A stretch of DNA of 64,000 nucleotides, from the NCBI RefSeq assembly GCF_000347035.1, contig NZ_ANIJ01000049.1, positions 62,001-126,000 of the forward strand. The letters are read 5' to 3'. A program made the translations under genes and the position numbers. The notes beneath the pieces were generated by a model, which saw only the letters and a program-made list of their open reading frames with translations, searched no databases and was not told the origin of the DNA. Position 1 is the first letter of the stretch. Every line of letters begins with the position of its first letter. Shown here piece by piece: positions 8,095-16,816 of the stretch. The DNA is from Leptospira sp. B5-022. Lineage in GTDB: Bacteria; Spirochaetota; Leptospiria; Leptospirales; Leptospiraceae.

Positions 8095-8397
8095 TTACCT
8101 AGAAAAGATCTGAAGTAAAGATTTCGCAAATGCTTTAAACTTTGCGTCTTTGATGGAGTAGAATACTTGATTGGAAACTTTTTTGCTTCCTAAGTATCCT
8201 GCTTCTTTCATTTTGCTTAAGTGCTGGGAAGCAGCTGATTGGCTGATACCAAGTGCGTCTACAAGTTCTCCTACGCTGTGTTCCTTTTTAGAAAGGTGGA
8301 GAAGGATTTTTAATCTATCAGGATGCGCTACTGCTTTAAGTCCGCGGATAGTAGAATCCAGATGAGTTTTTTTAATGTCTAACTTTTGGGCTGCCAT
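8095..8397 (-). CDS. ArsR-family transcriptional regulator
   Basis: 100-residue single-domain winged-helix repressor. The fold signature is clear: VAHPDRLKILLHLSKKEHSVGELVDALGISQSAASQHLSKMKEAGYL (about 23-70), with the recognition helix in SQSAASQHLSKM, and the beta-wing VSNQVFYSI. It lacks the ELCVCDL metal-binding cysteines of the arsenic/cadmium sensors, so it senses something else or no metal. AAGG lies 7 bp before the ATG at 8397. No obvious target gene is adjacent; the 450-bp AT-rich region upstream is the natural place for its operator. Confidence 0.9.
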   Translation of the reverse strand: MAAQKLDIKKTHLDSTIRGLKAVAHPDRLKILLHLSKKEHSVGELVDALGISQSAASQHLSKMKEAGYLGSKKVSNQVFYSIKDAKFKAFAKSLLQIFSR

Positions 8398-8851
8398 AAT
8401 CTGCCTTCTGTTGTATTTGAATCCACTCTAACATAACCTTTGAAATTTACAAGGATTTACGAAAACTATCTCTATTTTTTGTAAAATTATAAATCGTGTA
8501 AATTATGATATAATTATGTAAATAAAATGGAAAATAATTTATTACCAAATGTAGGATTATTAACCTCTAAAACTTACGTATATTGAATATTATAAATTTC
8601 AATCCTTCGAATATTAGAAGCCTCTTACGTTTAGAAGATCCCAAAAACTCAATATTCCAATTTAACAATAAACGAAAAATGTACTATTATAATCTTCGAA
8701 TTTGCCGGAATTCTAATTCAGGAAAACGTTTATTAGATGAACAAGCTTTCAGCCTAACTAAGATAGGCGAAATGGGAGTATTGAGGGCAAAAGTGTGGAA
8801 GAATTAAGGAAAACTAATGGATTAAAGATAGGGTGAAAAGAAACAAAGGGG
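8398..8851. other. AT-rich intergenic region, no convincing gene
   Basis: 454 bp between the starts/ends of arsR and the FabG-like SDR gene, markedly richer in A+T than the neighbours. The only open frame (8583-8807, 74 codons) has no ribosome site, no family resemblance and unusual codon content, so I do not call it. The region holds the arsR promoter and a 22-bp imperfect palindrome at 8582-8603 (ATTGAA ... TTCAAT), which might be a regulator site. Confidence 0.5.
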
Positions 8852-8867
8852 TCAAATTTTGACCCCT
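8847..8867. terminator. Hairpin overlapping the stop codon of the FabG-like gene
   Basis: AGGGGTCAAA / TTTGACCCCT, perfect 10-bp arms around one central base. On the minus strand it follows directly on, and includes, the stop codon of the SDR gene (stop at 8852-8854). The run after it on that strand is TTTGTTTCTTTTC, weakly T-rich, so it is a plausible terminator for that gene. Confidence 0.6.
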
Positions 8868-9622
8868 CCTGAAATTTCCAAAACGACTCCATCTACCAGA
8901 TCGTTTTGAGCGATAAATACCGCAGTGTTAGCGATTTCATCCGGTCTCCCCAATCTACCGATCGGGATTTGGGACTCCCATTTTTTAAGGGCTTCCGGAT
9001 TCATATCTTTCATTACCATTTCGGTAGCGATAAATCCGGGTGCAATTCCCGCGACACGGATACCGTAGCGGCTGAGTTCTTTCGCCCAAAGCCTTGTCAT
9101 GGCAGCTACGCCTGCCTTAGCCGCAGAATAATTGGTCTGGCCAGGGTTTCCATGCATAGAAACGGAGGCGATAGGTATGATCACTCCTTTGGTACCGTTA
9201 TTTACCATTTGGACTGCCGCCTCTCTACCGGTTAAAAATACTCCGGTTAGATTTACGTCGATTACCGCCTGCCATTCCGCCAAAGACATCTTGGAGGCAA
9301 CCTTACCTGTTTGTTTGTCCGCCTTGATCAAAAGACCGTCTCTTAAGATCCCGGCATTTAAAACCGCAATATCCACGGATCCGAACGCCGAAACCGCTTT
9401 TTCCATGAGTTCAATTGCGTCTTTTTCCTTGGAAACGTCCGTCGGAACTGCGATGACCTTAGCGCCAATTGCTTCGATCTCTGTTTTGGCTACTGCAAGT
9501 TTATCGGCGGAGATATCCGATAGAACGATATTGGCTCCCAATTTCGCAAAATGAATGGCCATCTCTTTGCCTAAACCTCCGGCGGAACCGGTGATCACGG
9601 CAGTCTTATTTGTTATTTCCAA
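8852..9622 (-). CDS. FabG-like 3-oxoacyl-ACP / acetoacetyl-CoA reductase (SDR)
   Basis: Classical SDR of 256 residues. Motifs: [10 protein letters not shown] (residues 11-20), NAGILRDG (about 89), [21 protein letters not shown] (about 152-172) with Ser, Tyr and Lys of the active site, and APGFIATEM. The pattern NAGILRDG is typical of FabG and PhaB-type reductases, so the substrate is probably a 3-oxoacyl thioester; which carrier it uses cannot be read from sequence. The start is a TTG at 9622, with AAGGAA about 11 bp upstream. The first 17 bp lie inside the 3' end of the upstream ATP-binding gene, so the two are likely translationally coupled. Confidence 0.85.
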   Translation of the reverse strand: MEITNKTAVITGSAGGLGKEMAIHFAKLGANIVLSDISADKLAVAKTEIEAIGAKVIAVPTDVSKEKDAIELMEKAVSAFGSVDIAVLNAGILRDGLLIKADKQTGKVASKMSLAEWQAVIDVNLTGVFLTGREAAVQMVNNGTKGVIIPIASVSMHGNPGQTNYSAAKAGVAAMTRLWAKELSRYGIRVAGIAPGFIATEMVMKDMNPEALKKWESQIPIGRLGRPDEIANTAVFIAQNDLVDGVVLEISGGVKI

Positions 9623-10310
9623 CTTGGTTGATTTCCTTACTTCTAATGGTTACGTAATCGTCGGTGAAAGGGATCTCTACTCTGGCGATCGTTTCGGAGG
9701 AATCCGTGTGGATCCTGAATAAGTTCGGATCTATATTTTCACTTTTGAGAAGGATCATAATTAGGGCAATCCCAAGACCTGCTCCCTCTGTATTGTCCAT
9801 ATTGTCCATATAGAACTCGGCGATATCGTTATATTCCATCGCCTTTCTCATCTTCTCTCTCATCCGGGTTTCTTCGATATCGATCACAGGAGTATTGTTC
9901 ACGACTTCAACCACCAAACCCTCGGAAGTGTAGGTGACCGTAATTTTGACAAAAACGCCTCTGGCAAGACAACGTTTCCCGTATTCGTCGGCCATTTTTT
10001 CGGAGAAGTTCTGTTTAAATTGAGCTAAACCCTGGTCGTAATGTTCGAGATTCCGGATATCCAAACCCAGATCTTCGAAAAAAACCCGCTTTTGGTTGGC
10101 CTTTACTCCATTGATCGCCATTTCCTTGGTGATCGTATACAACATCTCAATGTATCTTGATTGTCCTAATTTTTCCAGAACCTCTGTTAGGATACGCAGA
10201 ACATATTTTTCCAATTTAGAGTTCATTCTGGAAGATTGAACGGAGATGCGGGAGCGGCTGAGGATGTATTCGGAGAGCTGGGCGTCTAGATCTTTGAAAC
10301 TTTTTGCCAT
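9606..10310 (-). CDS. GHKL-type ATP-binding regulatory protein
   Basis: 234 residues without membrane segments. The middle has [20 protein letters not shown] (about 64-83), which looks like the N-box of a histidine-kinase-type ATPase, and the C-terminal part has [16 protein letters not shown] (about 178-193), which looks like the G2 box, followed by beta strands [17 protein letters not shown]. There is no phospho-acceptor His domain or sensor domain, so it resembles anti-sigma/serine-kinase-like or orphan ATPase modules more than a full kinase. GAGG lies 10 bp before the ATG at 10310. The overlap with the FabG-like reductase suggests one operon. Function unproven. Confidence 0.65.
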   Translation of the reverse strand: MAKSFKDLDAQLSEYILSRSRISVQSSRMNSKLEKYVLRILTEVLEKLGQSRYIEMLYTITKEMAINGVKANQKRVFFEDLGLDIRNLEHYDQGLAQFKQNFSEKMADEYGKRCLARGVFVKITVTYTSEGLVVEVVNNTPVIDIEETRMREKMRKAMEYNDIAEFYMDNMDNTEGAGLGIALIMILLKSENIDPNLFRIHTDSSETIARVEIPFTDDYVTIRSKEINQVGNNK

Positions 10311-10901
10311 GCTCGTTCAATCCTCAGCAGAGAGAAAAATCGATACCCAGTGTTTCCGCTAGGACGATTCATGCAATCAAAAATCGGCGCATTCCAGATC
10401 TCAAAAAGGATACAAACGGTTCGGGCAGGCCGCGTCCGATCCGGACTACATCCGGCTCGGACCAGGCTCTCACCTCCTGCTAAGAAATTGCGGCACGAAT
10501 TTTTGACCTATCGAGCGACCTATAGGGAGCGAAGATAGCCGCAATGCAAGCGAAGCACAAGGTGCGCCAAACGAGCACGCGGGTTTCTAAAAAAGAGATC
10601 TTCTATTCTTTGCGGCTTCGAGTGATAATTATTATAATATGATTTGTTCACGCAAAGACCTGTAGACGCTAAAAGGATCCGTGATTAGTAAACTTCTATC
10701 GGTTTCATTTTCGAAATATTACTAAATTCTTATATGTCCTGAAATTGGATCTCAATAGACAATTCTTCCATATATTCTCTAAAAATCTCCAAATTCTCTT
10801 TTTCGTGTGACTTTTAAAATTTTTAAAATACTATACAAAAAAATAGTTTACAAAAGTATATAAACGCACGAATAGTATATTGTTGCCGGGAGGACAAAAT
10901 C
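10311..10901. other. 591-bp intergenic region before recN
   Basis: Lies between the divergent starts of the ATPase gene and recN. The left part (about 10400-10600) is GC-richer and carries short inverted repeats (for example GTCCG-ATC-CGGAC near 10434) and the phrases GAGCGAAG and GCAAGCGAAG that also occur, inverted, in the cruciform-like element at 49033. A degenerate CGCAAAGAC / ACGCTAAAAGGA stretch lies at 10650-10676. The right part is AT-rich, with recN promoter-like DNA. A 62-codon frame at 10350-10538 has no support as a gene. Confidence 0.5.
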
Positions 10902-12608
10902 ATGCTTCAAACAATTACAATTCGAGACTTCGCATTAATTGAATCTGCTCAAATCGACTTAAGTAAAGGGCTGACTGCGATTACGGGAGAGACCGGTTCC
11001 GGAAAATCTCTCTTACTAGATGCTCTTTCTTCCTTACTTGGAGGCAAGAGTAGCACTATGGATATCCGAACAGGCTCGGATAAATATTGTTTAGAAGCGG
11101 AATTCGATATTTCCCAAAATCCTGCTGCCAAAACTTGGATGCAGGAACATGGATTCCGACTCGATGGGTCCGTGGTCGTGATCCGAAAAGAGTTCACTCG
11201 GGACGGAAAAACTAAGATCCAGATCAATCATTCACTTTCTTCCGCTCAGGTGCTTCGCGGTCTAGGAGAGATTTTATCCGAAGTCCATAATCAGAACGAC
11301 CAGATCTTGCTTTTGGACAAGGCGCAACAGTTGGATATCCTAGACAGCTTTGCCGGTTTACATACTCTACGAGGAGAAGTGAAGGAAGGGTTTTTAACCT
11401 ATAAAAGTCTTAAAAGAAGATTAGAAGAGATGGAACTATCCCATGCAGATCGGAATCGGAAAAAAGAAATCCTCCAATACCAGATAGAAGAGATCCATTC
11501 CGCCAATCTAAAACAGGGAGAAGAGGAAGAGCTGAGTAAGGAAGAGAACTTGCTCGTCCATGGAGAAAAACTCGCCGAGAATCTGGATATTATCACCGGT
11601 TACCTACATGAAAGCGAATCTTCCGTTTTAGGGATTTTTCCCAAGGTGCTTGCCGCATCCGACAAGATCAAAGTTTTAAACGAATCATTAAACGAAATGG
11701 ATGTCGCCCTCAGAGAGGCGTACGTTACGATCCGTGAGATCAATACTGCCGCCCAGGACCAAAAGGAAGAGGTATTCTTTTCTCCGGAAAGATTATCCCA
11801 TGTGCAATCCAGATTGGATCTGATCCAAAAGCTTAAGAAAAAATACGGAAATTCTATTTCTGAAATTTTAGAAACAAAGAAGAAGGCGGAAGACGAACTT
11901 GCCGCCTTGGAACAAAATTTAGATTCTAAAACCTCTTTGGAAAAAGAAAAGAAAAAGGCTGCCGATAAATTGACCCAAGCCTGCTTACAGCTTTCCAAAT
12001 CTAGACGAGAAGTATTGAACAAATTCGAGTCCAAACTCAAATCCGAGTTGGAAGTATTAGGAATGAAAGGAGCAGGTTTACAGGTAGTACTTCGCTGGGA
12101 AACAAGTCCGGAGGGAGAGGTGGAGGCCCAGGGAAAATCCTATTTGGTAAATGAATTCGGATTGGATCAGGCGGAATTCTATTTTAGTCCGAATCCTGGA
12201 GAGAAGCCAAGACCTCTTCGTAAAATCGCTTCCGGAGGAGAAATTTCCAGAGTGATGCTGGCGATCAAAAGTGTACTAGGTTCCAATTTTGATGGAAAAG
12301 TTTTAGTTTTCGACGAGATTGACTCCGGTCTGGGTGGAGAGATCGCTTCGGATGTAGCAAAAAAACTAAGAACTCTTTCTAAAACTCACCAGATCATTTT
12401 GGTCACACATTTGCAGCAGATTGCAGCTGCGGCAGACCATCATCTTCTTGTGAGTAAACGATTAAAAGAGGGAAGGACAGTCTCGGAAACTGAATTTCTA
12501 GGGATGGAGGAGAGAACCATGGAACTTGCAAGAATGATTGCGGGTCAAAATATCTCCAAAGGCGCTCTCCATCACGCGAAGGAATTGCTCAAAAAGAAGG
12601 CGGTATAA
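10902..12608 (+). CDS. recN: DNA repair protein RecN
   Basis: SMC-like ATPase acting in recombinational repair of double-strand breaks. 568 residues, the usual RecN size. The Walker A motif GETGSGKS is at about 29-36. Two long coiled-coil arms, rich in Glu and Lys, span about 165-210 and 300-370. The ABC signature [13 protein letters not shown] is at about 444, and Walker [14 protein letters not shown] follows at about 467. GGGAGGA stands 8-10 bp before the ATG. The upstream AT-rich region has partial dyad symmetry (GTTTA ... TAAAC, 10846-10865), a possible operator, although I could not see a clear LexA box. Confidence 0.95.
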   Translation: MLQTITIRDFALIESAQIDLSKGLTAITGETGSGKSLLLDALSSLLGGKSSTMDIRTGSDKYCLEAEFDISQNPAAKTWMQEHGFRLDGSVVVIRKEFTRDGKTKIQINHSLSSAQVLRGLGEILSEVHNQNDQILLLDKAQQLDILDSFAGLHTLRGEVKEGFLTYKSLKRRLEEMELSHADRNRKKEILQYQIEEIHSANLKQGEEEELSKEENLLVHGEKLAENLDIITGYLHESESSVLGIFPKVLAASDKIKVLNESLNEMDVALREAYVTIREINTAAQDQKEEVFFSPERLSHVQSRLDLIQKLKKKYGNSISEILETKKKAEDELAALEQNLDSKTSLEKEKKKAADKLTQACLQLSKSRREVLNKFESKLKSELEVLGMKGAGLQVVLRWETSPEGEVEAQGKSYLVNEFGLDQAEFYFSPNPGEKPRPLRKIASGGEISRVMLAIKSVLGSNFDGKVLVFDEIDSGLGGEIASDVAKKLRTLSKTHQIILVTHLQQIAAAADHHLLVSKRLKEGRTVSETEFLGMEERTMELARMIAGQNISKGALHHAKELLKKKAV

Positions 12609-12630
12609 TCCTCCTTCTTGGGTTCCCATT

Positions 12631-12664
12631 TTTTTACCGGGGCAGAATTTGCTTCCGGTAAAAA
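12631..12664. terminator. Hairpin between recN and exbB
   Basis: TTTTTACCGG (12631-12640) pairs perfectly with CCGGTAAAAA (12655-12664) around a 14-nt loop. On the plus strand it is not followed by a T-run, so it may attenuate rather than fully stop transcription from recN into the exbB-exbD-bamA genes. Confidence 0.5.
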
Positions 12665-12688
12665 GGAATACTTCCTTTTAAAAATCGT

Positions 12689-13348
12689 TTGGCAGGGATA
12701 GCCGAGTTGGAAACCCTACTCCTTGGAGAACCTCAAGCCGATATGATCCTTGCCAAAACAGATTCTTTGGTTTCCATTATTCCGCCGGAAACTGTACCTA
12801 TTCTGATCCTTCTCGTTTCCATAGTAGGGTTTACAATCATCATAGAAAGGCTGATCTTCTTCTCTCGTTGGAAATCTATTACCCCGGACGATTGGAGAAG
12901 GGTAAAAGATCTACTCAGAGAGAAAAACTACGACTCTGCTTCCGATTTAATAAGAAGCCTCAGCCAAGGACCTGTATCTCAGGTGTTACAGGCAGGTATC
13001 ACACAGTTTAAAAAAAATTCGTCTTCCGTTGACGATGAGATCCTGACCCAAGGATTAAATCAGATCCAAAGAATGGAAAAATTCCTTTCTCCGTTAGCTA
13101 CGATTGCTACCATTTCCCCCCTTTTAGGGGTTTTAGGAACGGTTCTGGGGATCATTCGTTCCTTTGCAGAAGGTTCCGGAACCAGGGGAGCGGAAGTGGG
13201 GATCAGTGAGGCATTGATCACCACGGCTATGGGGCTTGCGGTTGCGATCCCAGCTTATATTTTCCACAATTTCTTCCAAAAGAAAAAAGAAGATGCGATT
13301 TCCGAAATGGAAAGTCTTTCCGAGCAGGCGCTTAGGTTTTTAAAATAA
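12689..13348 (+). CDS. exbB: MotA/TolQ/ExbB-family proton channel protein
   Basis: Inner-membrane subunit of a proton-motive-force-driven motor. 219 residues with three membrane segments: [20 protein letters not shown] (about 32-51), the segment within [21 protein letters not shown] (about 135-155), and [19 protein letters not shown] (about 176-194). The last two carry the conserved small-residue pattern of ExbB/TolQ. No ATG is well placed; TTG at 12689 opens the frame, and TTG at 12707 has AGGG 9 bp upstream and may be the real start. ExbD follows after 1 bp, and bamA after that. Whether this pair works with TonB, a TolA-like protein or another partner cannot be told here. Confidence 0.88.
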   Translation: MAGIAELETLLLGEPQADMILAKTDSLVSIIPPETVPILILLVSIVGFTIIIERLIFFSRWKSITPDDWRRVKDLLREKNYDSASDLIRSLSQGPVSQVLQAGITQFKKNSSSVDDEILTQGLNQIQRMEKFLSPLATIATISPLLGVLGTVLGIIRSFAEGSGTRGAEVGISEALITTAMGLAVAIPAYIFHNFFQKKKEDAISEMESLSEQALRFLK

Positions 13349-13349
13349 A

Positions 13350-13817
13350 ATGAAATTCAAAAAATGGAATCGGGGCGAAAGCGGAGGTTTTAAGGCAGGG
13401 CAGATTGAGCTCGCACCTATGATCGACGTTATCTGCTTCATTGTAATTTATTTTTTGATGAACGCTACTTTGGAAAAATCCACAGTCGTAAAAATTGAAC
13501 TTCCTAGATCTTCCAGTACCGCCCAGGAAAAGAAAAAGGATGAACTTGTAATCACCGTCAATAAGGATGGAAAAATTTTCTTAGATAAAGATACGGAACC
13601 TGTACCTTTGGAAAAACTGACTGAAAAGATCAAATTGTTCAATGGCCAGAACCAGGGCGACGACAAAGATAAAAAAGAGCCAAGTAAAAATCGGGTGATT
13701 ATCAGAGGGGATGGCGGGGCAAGTTACCAAACCATCGTCAAAGTGATCGATAAAGTGAACGAAGCCGGAGTAACAAGATTCAATCTTGCAATGGTTCGGC
13801 AACCGGGAGGTCAGTGA
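13350..13817 (+). CDS. exbD: ExbD/TolR-family protein
   Basis: Partner of ExbB. 155 residues with one membrane segment, [18 protein letters not shown] (about 23-40), containing the conserved Asp (MIDV) that carries protons in this family. The rest is periplasmic. The C-terminal part [33 protein letters not shown] matches the folded domain of ExbD/TolR. Between them is a charged linker with several Lys and Asp residues (about 100-115). The ATG follows the exbB stop after 1 bp, so translation is coupled. The next gene, bamA, starts 90 bp downstream. Confidence 0.92.
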   Translation: MKFKKWNRGESGGFKAGQIELAPMIDVICFIVIYFLMNATLEKSTVVKIELPRSSSTAQEKKKDELVITVNKDGKIFLDKDTEPVPLEKLTEKIKLFNGQNQGDDKDKKEPSKNRVIIRGDGGASYQTIVKVIDKVNEAGVTRFNLAMVRQPGGQ

Positions 13818-13907
13818 TCCTCTTCGGTGGATCTAAAGACTTATTTCGAGAAGGTTCTTTGCTTTCTTGATTTTAAATAAAGCCTTAAGGCGATTCCAAA
13901 AAGACCC

Positions 13908-16805
13908 TTGAAACGAAAAGTATCTATATATAAATCCTTTGCCGTTATTTTTGTAAGCGGATTCTTTTTTTACTCCGGCGAGATCTCTCAACTTTTCTCC
14001 AAAAAGAGCGATTATTTCGGAAAGATCGTAAAAGAAATAAAATTTAACGGAAACAAGAACACATCCGATTCGGATATCAGTTCTCTTTTGGAATTGAGAA
14101 CAGGGAAACTTCTCACCAAAGGGGTCATAGACCGAGATTTAAAGGCCTTATTTGCATCCGGGTTCTTCTACTATATTGATATAAAGGCGGAAGATGTGGA
14201 AGGAGGCGTCCGTGTCATTTTCGACCTTAGGGAAAGACCTCGGGTTAAAGAGATTGAATTTATCGGAGCGGACGAGGTTTTTCCTGCCGACCTCAGGGAT
14301 AAGATGCCCCTTAAAGACAATGAGGTAATCACTCCGCAGAAAGTTACCAAGTCCAGGGATGTTATATTACAAAAATATAAAGATGAAGGATTTTTCCTCG
14401 CTTATGTAAAAGTGGAACTCGGGAAACCGGATGCTAAGACGAACTTAGTAAAGGTCCGTTTTATCATAGACGAGGGAGAAGAGATCCCGGTTGCAAAGAT
14501 AAATATCTACGGAAACGAGACCATTGAAACTTCGGAACTACTGGGGCTCATGGAGTTAAAGGAAGAAGGTCTATTCGAAGGCGGTAATTTTAAAGAGAGT
14601 TCCTTTGAAAAAGATAAGGAAGTTATCCAAGCTTACTTAAGAAGTAAAGGTTACTTGGATTCAGAGTTGATCCGAGAAGGTACCAATTGGGAGATCCACT
14701 GGGAAAACGCGGAAAAGAAAAACAGAAGAGTCATCATAGTCAATATCAAACTTTATGAAGGTCAGGTGTATTATTTTAACGGATACACGGTCGCTCATGA
14801 TATGAGTACGGACGGGGAAGGTAGACCTATCTTCCTAAATAAAGAGAATAATCCTCCTGAAACTCCTAAGGACAAATTAAAACCATTATTCACAGTCTCG
14901 GAGATAGAAAAGTCCTTGGATTACAGTTCAAAGGATGCAGGAGAAGTTTTCGATGAGTCCGTATTTTCCAGGGATAGGGCAACAGTAAACGAGCTCTACG
15001 GTTCCAAGGGTCATATTTTCGCCCAGGTGATTCCCCGAAGAAAGATCGTTTCTTTGGATTCGGAAAGTTTAGAATATTATGAAAATTGCGCCACCAGAAG
15101 GACCGAATTGGAGAGAAAGACATGCGAGGAAGAATATAAACAATTAAATATCCGTAAATTACGAGAAATTTATAGAGATAGTCCGGAACTGAGAGGACGT
15201 AAATTCGTTCACGTGGATTTTACCATTCGCGAAAACAATCTGGCGCAGATAGAGAACGTAATCATTAAAGGAAACAAGAAGACCCAGGACAAAGTGATCC
15301 GTAGGGAGTTACTATTCAAACCGGGAGATTTATTCGATTCCGGATTAGTAAACCGTTCTAGAGAGAGGATCTTTAACCTAGGATATTTTAAAGAAGTAAA
15401 CTTCAACATGAGACCCGGTTCGGACGATACAAAGATGAACCTTGTCATCGAAGTATTGGAGCAACCTACCGGAACGGTTTCCATGGGCGGGGGTTACGGA
15501 ACCATCACAGGATTTACGATCTTTACTGAGATTGGAGAAAACAACTTAAACGGTACAGGGCAAAAAGTGTCGGGACGTTTGGAGTTCGGACCTTATCGTA
15601 GATCCTTCCAGATCTCTTGGACGGAACCTTGGATGTACGATACCCCTTGGTCTCTTTCACTTTCCATGTTCTATTTTTCTCGGTCGATATTCCTGGGATC
15701 CACTTCTACGATCTCCATTTCGGATAGTACAACTGCTCCTACGGTGGAGAACGCCACCTATGATAATAACGGTTTAGGGGTTACGATGGGAGTAGCCCAC
15801 AGGTTAGGAACCAACTGGACTCACTTCCACCGATATACACCCGCTTTTTATTCTTATTCCAATCCGACAGCCCTTGTGTCCGATGCGGTTTTGGCTAACG
15901 TAAGAAGAGGATGGCAGTTCCGTTCCCAAATCACAAACGGTATAGCTTACGATGTACGAGATAACGTATTTGCTCCCACTCGCGGATACGATCTGCTTTT
16001 CCAAGTGGATAATGTAGGGCAGCATTTGGGTGGAACTTCCCACTTCGATCAATATAGGATCTTAGCGGAATATTATCATACTTGGTTCGACTTTACTTTC
16101 GGAGGTTTGATCCGAAATAATGCCCTTCGTAGATGGAGAGTGGTCCAGGAGTTTAGGACTTCCGATACTTTCATTTTCCAAAGATCTCCGGCGGGCGGGT
16201 CTCAAAATCAGGACCCGATCCAGGACCCTTATATTCGTCCCCAGGATTTACTTATTATCGGCGGTTACGAATCCTTAAGAGGTTGGTTTTATAACGACCA
16301 GAAGTATCCAGTGGAATGGAGAGACGGTGCCCAACATCGTCTCCTCTTCGATACGGAACTCCGTATTCCGATAGAACCGAGCTTACTATGGCTCGTCGTA
16401 TTCTTGGACGGAGGAGCACTGTACGAACAGGTGAACCGTGCAGTAGGTACAAAAAAAGATTATTTCGAATCTTACGATAAGAATAAAGCGGATCAGATTG
16501 CTGCGAACCCGCTTGGCTGGTACATTCAAAACAATTTCAATTTGCAGAATGGACGTAAGGCCGACGTAACCTATGACGAATTGAACAATCCGGGAAGATT
16601 GATCCTATCCTCGGATAACGTTGCAATGGATAGAATGAGATATTCTTGGGGTATAGGTCTTAGGGTCCAGATCCCTGTTCTTCCACTTCGTATTTACTTT
16701 GCCCAAAAGTTAAAACCTACCGGAAATTTCTGGGCACCTTTCGAAAGATATGAATCGGATAACGCATTCCAGTTCGTTTTCGGTATCGGCGACTACCGAT
16801 TCTAG
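13908..16805 (+). CDS. bamA: Outer-membrane protein assembly factor BamA (Omp85)
   Basis: Central subunit of the beta-barrel assembly machine. 965 residues, longer than the roughly 800 of enterobacterial BamA. An N-terminal hydrophobic export signal (about 8-25) is followed by repeated POTRA-type domains, the first near IVKEIKFNGNKNTSDSDI (about 40-57), others near 120, 195 and 450. The fourth POTRA region is extended and has two cysteines 12 residues apart (about 393 and 405). The barrel begins near 520 and holds GGYESLRGWFY (about 785-795), the counterpart of the VRGF/Y motif. The protein ends in Phe, as barrels do. The start is a TTG without a strong ribosome site. Confidence 0.93.
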   Translation: MKRKVSIYKSFAVIFVSGFFFYSGEISQLFSKKSDYFGKIVKEIKFNGNKNTSDSDISSLLELRTGKLLTKGVIDRDLKALFASGFFYYIDIKAEDVEGGVRVIFDLRERPRVKEIEFIGADEVFPADLRDKMPLKDNEVITPQKVTKSRDVILQKYKDEGFFLAYVKVELGKPDAKTNLVKVRFIIDEGEEIPVAKINIYGNETIETSELLGLMELKEEGLFEGGNFKESSFEKDKEVIQAYLRSKGYLDSELIREGTNWEIHWENAEKKNRRVIIVNIKLYEGQVYYFNGYTVAHDMSTDGEGRPIFLNKENNPPETPKDKLKPLFTVSEIEKSLDYSSKDAGEVFDESVFSRDRATVNELYGSKGHIFAQVIPRRKIVSLDSESLEYYENCATRRTELERKTCEEEYKQLNIRKLREIYRDSPELRGRKFVHVDFTIRENNLAQIENVIIKGNKKTQDKVIRRELLFKPGDLFDSGLVNRSRERIFNLGYFKEVNFNMRPGSDDTKMNLVIEVLEQPTGTVSMGGGYGTITGFTIFTEIGENNLNGTGQKVSGRLEFGPYRRSFQISWTEPWMYDTPWSLSLSMFYFSRSIFLGSTSTISISDSTTAPTVENATYDNNGLGVTMGVAHRLGTNWTHFHRYTPAFYSYSNPTALVSDAVLANVRRGWQFRSQITNGIAYDVRDNVFAPTRGYDLLFQVDNVGQHLGGTSHFDQYRILAEYYHTWFDFTFGGLIRNNALRRWRVVQEFRTSDTFIFQRSPAGGSQNQDPIQDPYIRPQDLLIIGGYESLRGWFYNDQKYPVEWRDGAQHRLLFDTELRIPIEPSLLWLVVFLDGGALYEQVNRAVGTKKDYFESYDKNKADQIAANPLGWYIQNNFNLQNGRKADVTYDELNNPGRLILSSDNVAMDRMRYSWGIGLRVQIPVLPLRIYFAQKLKPTGNFWAPFERYESDNAFQFVFGIGDYRF

Positions 16806-16816
16806 GGGATTTTGTT

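Noticed and set aside
8583..8807. 74-codon open frame in the AT-rich gap
   Set aside because: No ribosome site, no recognisable motif, biased Asn/Ile/Arg content expected from AT-rich non-coding DNA.
10350..10538. 62-codon open frame before recN
   Set aside because: Low-complexity Arg-rich translation, no ribosome site, overlaps repeat-like sequence.
14890..15123. Antisense open frames within bamA and other long genes
   Set aside because: They lie entirely inside genes with clear family matches on the other strand and have unnatural composition.
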